This document shows, one piece after another, positions 34,301 through 41,225 of a DNA stretch of 53,011 bases (the first letter of the stretch is position 1; each line of letters begins with the position of its first letter). Origin of the DNA: Branchiostoma floridae. Lineage: Eukaryota; Chordata; Leptocardii; Amphioxiformes; Branchiostomatidae. The notes below the pieces were generated by a model. It was not told the DNA's origin and did no database searches. It saw only the letters and a list, made by a program, of their open reading frames with translations. The translations under genes were made by a program, and so were the position numbers. Location of the stretch: the NCBI RefSeq assembly GCF_000003815.2, contig NC_049986.1:8097588-8150598 (forward strand), given 5' to 3'.

Positions 34301-37300
34301 CCCCTTTTTTTTCTTGCAACGCTATGTAAACGTATCACAGATCAACTGACATAGTCAAATCAACGGTATACACACAAATCGACAGTACTATATTCGGGGA
34401 TAGAAATATAGAAATATCCATAACATGTATATCATTATGAACATCTTTGCCGAAGCTACCTGCACGCCTAAAATGATGAAAATTGGTCGTTCCTCTATTT
34501 ACTTAACTTATCCTCTTTAGAGTTTCTTGACAAAAACACCCCTGCAGTTGCAACATTAAAAGTTAGGGGGCTCAAACCTGCCACACCTTGTCCTGACGTC
34601 AAAAGCTAACCAAATGTGAAGACCATGTCTTGTACGGGACAAGAGATAAATTGCTATGATAGAATAGTCTTATCAGAAAAGAAATACAACGACAATAACG
34701 AAAAGGGAGTGTGTCAACTAACCTGTTTTGTAAACTGTAAACTTCTGCAGATATCCGTGAGGATTTTGTGGAAGAGTGTGTGAAAGTTCACAACGAGTAC
34801 AGACGTCTGCACGGAGTCAAGCGTTTAAAGCCAAAGAAAAGACTCTCCAAGCATGCGCAGAGGTGGGCTGACAAACTGGCCAGGACCGGTAAATTCGAGC
34901 ACAGTGGGAAGGACGACTACGGCGAGAACATCGGCATGAAGTGGAGCTCTAAGGAAGAAATGGCGTCAGGTATCTTTATTAAATTACCTGCTTTTTTGGT
35001 GATGCCTCAGGGGTGGAGGCATTTTCTTCAGTTTCATGGCTTGTTTGTGGAGTGTTGAAATGGCACGAATTTACATGAAAGCCTTGTGTGATCGTATGTA
35101 CTCCGATACAAATCGTTCGTTTTGCACAGGCAGATCTGATAATACATGTACATGGTTTGAAGTTGCCATGAAGTCTTGTGACTGCCAAATAGACCAATGG
35201 ATTTGTTGCACAGTTTATTGTGTATGTGTCATGTAGCGCAAATAGAATAACCGTCTCTTTTCTTTAACGAGCAGCCCTGGAGCTTCAACACCATCCTCGT
35301 ATTGAAATCGGTAAAACATCTTACAAATGGAGTGGTTATTTTCTTGGGGAATGGTGCTAAGTGGAAGATTTGTCAGCTACTTACTTTTTAAAACACTTCT
35401 GAAACCTCAAAAAACACGTGAATATACATTTGAATGGTGCATGTACAGACTTGGACTGCATGTCAACCTTTCTGTATGTTGCAAGGCTATAACTAACATG
35501 TCTGTTGCCACAGCGAAAGTTGCCAGCCAATCATGTTGCCTCTTGAATCACGAATGTAGGCATCGACCTGATTGGTTGCTGACTTTCCTCGAAACAACAG
35601 CAGGGGTTATATGATTGTCTGGCGGCTAGCCAAAACAAACGCAGGAAATACTGGTCGTAGTGGACGCAGACCACTGTACGCTACGGCCGTTGCTTGAGGC
35701 ACAAGCGGCGTGCCCGACTACCTAATCCCTAATCCTAGGGCCTGGCATAAGAGGATGAAACATGTGTGCTGCATACATGGCTCTAGAGAACAAACTTTTA
35801 ACGGACGTGTGGTGGCGTTGCCTTCCCGGTTTCCTTCGGTGACATATGAAAATCTAATTATTATAGCATTTTGTGCATATCCATAGTTTTCCAATACATA
35901 TGTATCAAGAGATGTGTATGTAAATGTAAAACATTGCATACTTGTTTCTACAGCAAGGGACATCGTTGACATGTGGTACGAGGAAATTCAGAAGTACAAC
36001 TTTAACCGAGGAGGACATCAGCCGGGGACAGGTAAGGTTCACAAACACTTGATCTATGTTTCTTATTCTCCTGGTCGTGACAGAAAATATGCCTTCATTG
36101 TACGGATAAAATGCAGCTAGATTTTTTTCAATAGCACAACAGACAGTGGAACATGACTTAACGTCCTATCTTAAGGACTGCGACCCTTACCGGTAGCGTC
36201 CACACCAGGGCGAGAACGGTCGGGACTCGAACACCCGACCGCTTGGTCCATAGGCAGGGTCCCCTACCACTGGATTACGTCTCCTTTTCAAAAATGAGTA
36301 AAATGATCTCGATCTGTTTTAGCTCACTGAAGAGGTAGTTTTCCACTGGTGGTGACAGAGAGGACAGACGCTATGCACAGTCATTGTACCAGGGAAATTC
36401 CTCTAGCTCTTTTCAACAAGCAAAATTTAAAGTGGATCACGGCTTAACGTCTCGCCATAAGGACTGCAAACATTTCCGGTAGCGTGCATGTCGGGTAAGC
36501 GACACAGCCGGAATCAAACTCACAGCTGTTAGTTCCAGAGACAGTGACGTTGCTAATACAATTTTCTGCACAATTCTGCAGGCCACTTCACCCAGGTAGT
36601 GTGGAAGGGAAGTCGGAAGCTCGGAGTGGGTGTGGCTAAGGACGGCAAGGGGACAACCATCGTGGTGGCCAACTACTTCCCCGCCGGTAACTTCCTCGGC
36701 AAGTTCGACGAAAACGTCACTATGCCTGCCGGGTAAATATTCTATTATGTAATATTGTTCCAAATAATCACATTCTCTGTCAGTCAGTCTATCCAGACTA
36801 TGACAAACTTAACGACAAAAGATTACGATGCTCACAAATACGAAACTGAGGCAAAAATGTCTTCTACAGTAAAAGCCAATTAATTGCACTACAGATTACT
36901 GCTTAACCATAATTCTGTTAATTGTACGGAATCCCAAAATCCCAAACCAGTGCTGTCCAGCTGGATAACTCGCATTGTTGCACCACCCGGATAATTGCAC
37001 GAAATACAATGGCAAATAAGATGTGCAATTAAACGGCTTCTACTGTACAACAACAAAGTATATCCCATTCCTACATACCTGTCTTTGTTCTGTATTAGCC
37101 TAATGATAACGCATTGAATTTTGAAAGAAAATATCAAGTTTATTTACTGCATTTACCATATGCTACATACACCACACAGCACGACGACAAGGAAACCGTC
37201 GGACTCGAAGCAAGATGAGCAATCCAGGCGCCCCCTGGCGTCACACAAAGGTAATACAGACGACAGGAAGCGCCCGTCGACAGGGAGTGCCGGGGTTAAG

Positions 37301-39203
37301 GCTCCATCTCGTGGCAATGGTGGTGGTGGTGTTGGTGGTGGTGGTCGGGAAAACAAACCTAGACCTGTGCGGGATTCGCTCGGTGGAGGGAAACCGTTTG
37401 GCGCAACCGGAGCTAGAGTTAGCTCGTGTGGTGAAGGTGTGAAAAGTGAGTATACGTAGAAAGCCTGCTTTTCGAAGACTGCATTTTGGGAGCTAATAAT
37501 AATCTAGAATATGATCAAATATACCAGCGATAACACAAAAAGTATGTGCCGTAATGCCTGGCCACAAAGGAGCATACATGTAGAAATGACTATTTTCTAA
37601 ACTTTTGAAGCATTCAAATAAAATGTAAGCATTGTTGCGTCTTGTGACAAACCAAAATAGGGCCACCATTTGATTTATTTGTGAACTGCACGTTCATATC
37701 TTACAATCATTCCTCATGTCTGGAGGCTCACAGTGAGAGCATTTAAAATTAAACGTCTGGTGACGAACCAAAATAGCGCCACCATTTGATTTGTTTGTAA
37801 ACTGCACGCTCGTATCTTACACTCCCTCCCCAGGAGACTTCCCCGAGGACTGTTTGGAGGCTCACAATGAGTACCGCGCCCGGCACGGCGCCCCTGCCCT
37901 GATCATGAGCTCCACGCTGTGTCTGCAGGCCAGGATGTGGGCAGACAAACTGGTCAGGTCCAATACACTAGAGGTAAAACAACGTATAGAACTTTTGGAA
38001 AATAACATATATAACAGTTGATGGTATGGGCTGTCAAATCAGCACCAAGGTCAGATGTGGTGCTATCCCATTGCCCCTATATATTGTGTTTACTGAACTA
38101 ATCCTTCGGATAAAATTCAGTGAGTCATTGGCCCCGTAAATTCCTGGGTCAATCCCAGTAGAGTAGACGGCACATGGCTCTGTGCCGGCCGAAGCGCTCG
38201 GTACACCGTGTGGTGACCAGTCAGTCTATGATTCGCACAAAGACGTCCTTCAAGATGGCCAGTTTATAACCTTCGCAAAGATACTTTTATGAGAGTTTCT
38301 TTGTACAATTGTGGATAGGGAGTTAAACGAAATACGAATAGGTTTATCATTGATTTGTTCATGTTGTTACAGTATAGTCCCAAGGACCAGTATGGACAAA
38401 ACATCGGCAAGATGATCAGCTCAGGAAACGGAGAACTCTCAGGTACAAATCAATCTCTATATTTTCGACTCTGGCCTATTCTTGATAGGGTTCGGAGCTT
38501 GAATCTCTGTGTGTACTTTTTCTTGACATCTATCTAGCCATGTTTTATGTAGTTTCTCATTTCATCTCTGTATGTGCGACTTTTTAAATGAACATACGGC
38601 AGTCGTTGATTTTTTTTTTAATATTACGTGCTATTTTCAGGGAAGGCTGTGGTGACAAGGGTATGAAGAAGTGAAAAAGTCGACTATAGAAAAGAAGGCA
38701 ACCAGCCCGGTACAGGTGTGTATATATTTTTCTTTTCAAAGATCCCAGTACCTCATATCTTCTATTCATTTGACAGATCCCATTCATAAGCCAAATCTTA
38801 TTACTACAACCAATTAATTTTGATTTGAGTATGCATTTTATCCAGACACCTGGTCGGTTTGCAATTTGCGCTTGTGAATCGATTTTGCTTTGTCGCTGAC
38901 AATGTAAAAAGTAAACTTATATCACTTTTGATACCATACTGACTTTTGTTGCTTCTTCATCAATTCTCGATGTCATCTTATTAGCCATTGGACAGTGGAT
39001 GGAAACTTAAGCGACAAGACTTAGGATTAAACCAATGTTTTGTCTCAGGCCACTTCACTCAGATGGTATGGCGAGCTTCCCGTGAGTTTGGGATAGGGAA
39101 GGCGACGGACGGTAGAGGCACGTCGGTCGTGGTCGGGTACTACTACCCCGCCGGAAACTTCGTCGGCGAGTTTGCGGACAACGTACTTCCCGAACAACGT
39201 TGA
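23709..39203 (+). CDS. Seven-CAP-domain concatemer protein (GAPR-1-like modules)
   Basis: Twenty-eight coding exons join in frame to 4053 nt (1350 codons plus TGA at 39201-39203) if the TGA inside exon 38641-38715 is read through or is an error. Residue layout: CAP 1, 1-147; CAP 2, 194-338; CAP 3, 377-521; CAP 4, 570-714; CAP 5, 759-906; CAP 6, 967-1115; CAP 7, 1205-1350; linkers of about 38-89 residues lie between. Every module uses the same exons: about 210 nt, 78 nt, 148 nt and a linker exon, at phases 1, 1, 2, 1, all with GT-AG ends. ATG is in a good context (AACAAGATGCC) and starts MPTEFEKD, so there is no signal peptide and no myristoylation site. CAP folds of this type bind acidic membranes or sterols in relatives; the role here is unknown. 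CAP proteins usually have one domain, and two in some nematode proteins. Confidence 0.87.
25437..25848. mobile_element. PIF/Harbinger-like MITE with TAA target duplication
   Basis: Ends GGCCATGTTGATTTGATTAT and, inverted, ATAATTGATCAATATGGCC, with TAA on both sides (25434-25436 and 25849-25851). The arms continue with ATATGGATGACATCC. The centre holds a T-run followed by a G-run (about 25742-25769). It sits in the intron between linker 1 and module 2. The 3-bp TAA duplication is what suggests PIF/Harbinger; no transposase is encoded. Confidence 0.75.
25908..27109 (+). CDS. Seven-CAP gene, module 2 and linker 2
   Basis: Exons are 25908-26117 (210 nt), 26465-26542 (78), 26668-26815 (148) and linker 26997-27109 (113, the shortest linker). 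Domain text runs [65 protein letters not shown]. All four cavity residues are kept; the usual His of the HNxYR motif is Gln here, as in modules 3 and 4. The linker ([20 protein letters not shown]...) lacks the GNFRP-PTS piece present in linkers 1 and 3. The 27 bp before the first exon are nearly shared with module 3. Confidence 0.88.
27228..27389. mobile_element. Foldback MITE with 43-46-bp arms
   Basis: The left arm 27228-27273 (CAGTGACAGAAATTATAGGT ... CCCCTGA) pairs with the right arm 27347-27389 (TCAGGGGCCTTCATCTTTGA ... GTCGCTG), with a few mismatches, around a 73-bp loop. It lies in the intron between linker 2 and module 3. Target duplication not clear. Confidence 0.75.
27457..29206 (+). 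CDS. Seven-CAP gene, module 3 and linker 3
   Basis: Exons are 27457-27666 (210 nt), 28104-28181 (78), 28609-28756 (148) and linker 29064-29206 (143). The protein is nearly identical to module 2 (KMSAKLC for KISAKLC, WADHL for WADRL, WKESQEF for WKGSQEF). All four cavity residues are present. The linker combines the start of linker 2 ([20 protein letters not shown]) with the [18 protein letters not shown] end of linker 1. The intron between exons 3 and 4 contains a stray exon-3 tail at 28871-28892. Confidence 0.88.
28871..28892 (+). pseudogene. Stray fragment of a CAP exon-3 end inside an intron
   Basis: CGAAAATGTGCTACCTCCGG followed by GGTAAGTTTGGAG copies the end of exon 3 plus its donor and intron start as found in module 2 (26801-26826), not as in module 3 itself. 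The preceding 100 bp resemble instead the exon-3/linker intron of module 4 (30150-30260). It is a recombination scar, not a used exon: no acceptor precedes it. Confidence 0.75.
29387..30403 (+). CDS. Seven-CAP gene, module 4 and linker 4
   Basis: Exons are 29387-29596 (210 nt), 29811-29888 (78), 29995-30142 (148) and linker 30273-30403 (131). The CAP part is almost module 3 (GTSIADMWY in exon 2). The linker is different in kind: after [20 protein letters not shown] it is rich in Gly, Pro, His and Asp and lacks the [11 protein letters not shown] end, but it keeps the TC-D/K-G ending that splices to the next module in phase 1. All four cavity residues are kept. Confidence 0.88.
30845..34099 (+). 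CDS. Seven-CAP gene, module 5 and poly-Ser linker 5
   Basis: Exons are 30845-31063 (219 nt), 31709-31786 (78), 32058-32205 (148) and linker 33921-34099 (179). It is more diverged than modules 1-4: [69 protein letters not shown]. Cavity residues are kept. The linker is basic ([20 protein letters not shown]) and then a run of 18 or so serines written with mixed TCN codons, followed by DSSSDEE, a likely acidic phosphorylation (CK2-type) site by motif. The donor of the first exon lies inside a GTTT repeat, a truncated copy of exon 3 precedes the real one, and a mariner-like element ends 11 bp before the linker exon. Confidence 0.87.
31064..31102. repeat. (GTTT)n microsatellite at a splice donor
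   Basis: About nine GTTT units start with the very GT of the donor of exon 30845-31063 (GTTTGT). Any change in repeat number leaves the donor in place, but repeated donors GTTTGT are offered every 4 bp. Confidence 0.95.
31900..31941 (+). pseudogene. Truncated decoy copy of module 5 exon 3
   Basis: After an acceptor TTTTCTAG (ending 31899), the first 42 nt of exon 3 are repeated exactly ([14 protein letters not shown]), then the sequence departs at GAGCTCG/AGATAATG. Upstream intron sequence is duplicated too (AGGTTGATCACCAG at 31833 against AGGTTGATCGCCAA at 31985), so it is a tandem duplication of about 155 bp. Splicing into it would read on for about 30 codons to TGA. Confidence 0.85.
33135..33909. 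mobile_element. Mariner-like foldback element, 775 bp, TA-flanked
   Basis: It begins CGAGGGGTGATCAATAAGTC and ends GACTTATTGATCACCCCTCG, flanked by TA (33133-33134 and 33910-33911). The arms remain complementary for roughly 200 bp each (for example TTAGAAGGTAAGTGGGGAGA against TCTCGCCACTTACCTTCTAA). A diverged second copy of the left arm, in direct orientation, starts at about 33378 (ACGTGGGGTTATCAATAAGT). No transposase frame. The terminal sequence and TA target fit Tc1/mariner. Confidence 0.85.
34751..36732 (+). CDS. Seven-CAP gene, module 6 (CAP part)
   Basis: Exons are 34751-34969 (219 nt), 35954-36031 (78) and 36582-36732 (151, one codon longer than usual, giving NVTMPAG in place of NVLPPG). 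Domain text runs [70 protein letters not shown]. It keeps the His of HNEYR and all four cavity residues and is Lys/Arg-rich ([15 protein letters not shown]). The second intron carries two SINE copies. Intron 1 (34970-35953) otherwise shows only a short shared motif near 34994-35028. Confidence 0.87.
36151..36284 (-). mobile_element. tRNA-derived SINE (minus strand), head preserved
   Basis: Read on the minus strand it starts GGAGACGTAATCCAGTGGTA (A-box region), has GGTGTTCGAGTCC (B-box) and continues to a tail ending ACGTTAAGTCATGT. Shared with 7081 and 36432. The head is tRNA-like but is fused to a repeat body, so it is not a tRNA gene. Confidence 0.75.
36432..36545 (-). mobile_element. Same SINE family, second intronic copy (minus strand)
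   Basis: On the minus strand the body CCCGACATGCACGCTACCGG and the tail AGACGTTAAGCCGTGATCC match the copies at 7081 and 36151. A B-box-like GAGTTTGATTCC remains; the A-box part is lost. It ends just before the acceptor of exon 36582. Confidence 0.65.
36867..37045. mobile_element. Foldback MITE, CAGTARAAGCC family, TA-flanked
   Basis: It starts CAGTAAAAGCCAATTAATTG and ends CAATTAAACGGCTTCTACTG, with TA on each side. It shares internal blocks with the element at 9632-9789. It occupies much of the intron before linker 6. Confidence 0.8.
37180..37445 (+). CDS. Seven-CAP gene, linker 6 (longest, Gly-rich, alternative donor)
   Basis: This 266-nt exon (acceptor CACACAG, donor GTGAGT at 37446) encodes about 89 residues: [18 protein letters not shown], then [10 protein letters not shown], a GGGGVGGGG tract, and a basic Gly-rich end with one Cys. 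A second donor, CAAAG followed by GTAATA at 37251, would end the exon at 37250 (71 nt). That form leaves the same phase 1 and gives a linker about 65 residues shorter, without the Gly tract. Confidence 0.8.
37834..39203 (+). CDS. Seven-CAP gene, module 7 (degenerate, C-terminal)
   Basis: Exons are 37834-37973 (140 nt), 38373-38442 (70), 38641-38715 (75) and 39049-39203 with TGA at 39201. The first two add up to the usual 210 nt, split by an extra phase-0 intron. Two cavity residues are changed: His to Tyr in LE-YSPK and Glu to Gln in YGQNIG. The third exon is 3 nt shorter than all others and reads KAVVTRV then TGA (38664-38666); the text YEEVKK survives in a shifted frame, consistent with two nearby small deletions (net 2 and 1 nt). 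The last exon ([17 protein letters not shown] through NVLPEQR) is intact. If TGA is real the protein stops after 1282 residues; skipping the 75-nt exon would keep frame. Confidence 0.75.
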
Positions 39204-39342
39204 CATTTTGAACAAGCATTATTTCTTAGATCGCGGAGTTTAAAGATTTGAGAACTGAATAATTGTTGTAGGAAATCAATTCGTTTTATCTTTATTGTAT
39301 TTCCTTGCAACAGAAGATTATTTTAATTTAACGACATGGATT

Positions 39343-39800
39343 TGTAGCTGGTATCAAATAACAGATGTATTCCATGTGACGACACAATTATACATGTTAT
39401 GATGTATTCGTGTAAATTTGAGAAATTGATTCACCGTTGTCATCATAATGTTGAGATTTTGCATATATATCTATTGTTCGGAATTCGTAGCTGGTATATG
39501 TATCAAATAAGGTTAGTCTAATAGATATATTCCATGTACGCCACATTTATACATGGTATGATGTATTCGTGTAAATTTGAAGAATTGATTCGCCGATATT
39601 ATCATTATGTGGAAATTGTGCATAGATATATCTATTGTTCAGGATTTGTAGCTGGTATATGTATCAAATAGCATTAGATATATATTCCATGTACGACACA
39701 GTTATACATGTTATGATGAATTGTAAATTTTAGCAATTAAGTCGCCGTTGTTATCATATAATGTCGAAATTGTGCATATATTTCTGTTGTCCAGGTTGTA
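39343..39800. repeat. AT-rich tandem repeat, three units of 143-161 bp
   Basis: TGTAGCTGGTAT starts units at about 39343, 39486 and 39647. Each continues with TATTCCATGTACG-CACA-TTATACATG and GTAAATTTGA-AATTGATTC. It lies 140 bp after the stop of the seven-CAP gene, so it may belong to the 3' UTR. I did not find an AATAAA close to the stop. Confidence 0.85.
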
Positions 39801-40110
39801 TAATAAGCCACAAATGAAACTTTCTGAGTCAATCTTCATTGCAAAGTTGATTATACTTTTTCCCTTGGAACAACATCTTCTGGTACGAAATTGTTTTGAC
39901 ATATATACTAGCCTGGTAGGGTGACTAGTGAACGTTGGAGGAACCAAGAAGAGATAGTTCTCCTGTTGCTTCGAGTATATCATCCGATTATCAGCGAGCA
40001 ATGTCCTCAAAACTCGAATGAACACAGTGTTCAAAACATGGGGACATCTAAGAGCTCTTATTCATACCTCTTCCGATAGGAAATACTAGCACTGATGCAT
40101 ATGTCACAGT

Positions 40111-40417
40111 AGAGATCACGATCCAGTAGAATCGTCGATTCTCCTAGCAGAGATCGCGATCGGAGCTGGTCCTAGGGCCAACTACGATTGGGATCTCTCC
40201 TAGGAGAATCGGCGATTCTCTTAGTATAGATTGCGATCGGGGTCTCTCCTAGGGCCAACTCCGATCCAAACTCAAATGATGCTGAGATGTAGGAAACAGA
40301 CTGCGATCGGGACTTGTCCTAGGACAATCGGCGATTCTACTAGTACAGATTATCGGGATCTCTCCCAGGACCAACTCCAATCCAAACTCAAATCATGCTA
40401 AGATATAGGAAACAGCA
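40111..40417. repeat. Tandem repeat of about 117 bp with palindromic core
   Basis: AGAATCGTCGATTCT (40129), AGAATCGGCGATTCT (40205) and ACAATCGGCGATTCT (40323) are near-palindromes. They are accompanied by GCGATCGG and TCCTAGGGCCAACT blocks. CCAACTCC-ATCCAAACTCAA repeats at 40255 and 40371. Confidence 0.8.
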
Positions 40418-40511
40418 ATCCTTTTTTTGATAGACAATGATTTTATTTAGTATCAATGCAAACCTACTAACTCATTACCAACTACACACAAGCCTACTTA
40501 AGAAATATACG

Positions 40512-40774
40512 CAATAGGTGTGAAATTGTGAGACATATCTTGAAACTCTGCTTGGTATTTTGACACCTGTTGATCACTTAAGTTAGCTAAGACGTAACAA
40601 TGGTTATTGTTCTTCTAAAGCTGTGAAATGATTCAGTACAAGTCTGACTAGTGTCAGTAGTGAAATGACTCAATAGGTGTGAAATTGTGAGTAATATCTT
40701 GAAACTATACTTAATCTTTTGACACCTGTTTGACGACTTTATAGTTGTTATTGTTCTTCCAAAGCTGTGAAATT
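40512..40774. repeat. Direct repeat, two copies about 159 bp apart
   Basis: CAATAGGTGTGAAATTGTGA at 40512 and 40671. Both are followed by TATCTTGAAACT, TTTTGACACCTGTT and TTATTGTTCTTC-AAAGCTGTGAAAT. Confidence 0.85.
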
Positions 40775-41225
40775 AACATACTGACACATTGTTTGATCAC
40801 ATGTTGGTGTCTTTCACATATTATAAGATTTTGTTTGGTGTTGTTTACAGGCAATGAAAGGGTAAAAAGGTCACCACCTATATTTTGGTCCCATATAAGG
40901 TAGCAGAACACAGCTTTTCGTCTATGGGGATTTACATGGTTAAGGTATTCCTCTACTATCTAACACAGTTTCCGACTCGCTGACGTGCACAGAAAATTTC
41001 TATGGCATATCAAGAACTCCGACGCCCTATTTTGTGCCCGATCTACTTCTGTCCACGGGGGTCGCCCATAAATACAGTGTTATGCGACCATAACGTCATT
41101 CTGCTGTTAGTTTTTCCTTGTTTTGTCGTCGACTTATACTTTAGAGGTCGGACAACCACACTAATGTGCGTTTTTTTTATGTTCTAAAACTCAGGTCGGT
41201 GATTGCTGACAGCCTCTTTCTACCA

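Noticed and set aside
36213-36284. Possible tRNA gene on the minus strand (A- and B-box present)
   Set aside because: The sequence continues into a repeat body also found at 7081 and 36432, so it is a tRNA-derived SINE head, and I could not fold a complete cloverleaf.
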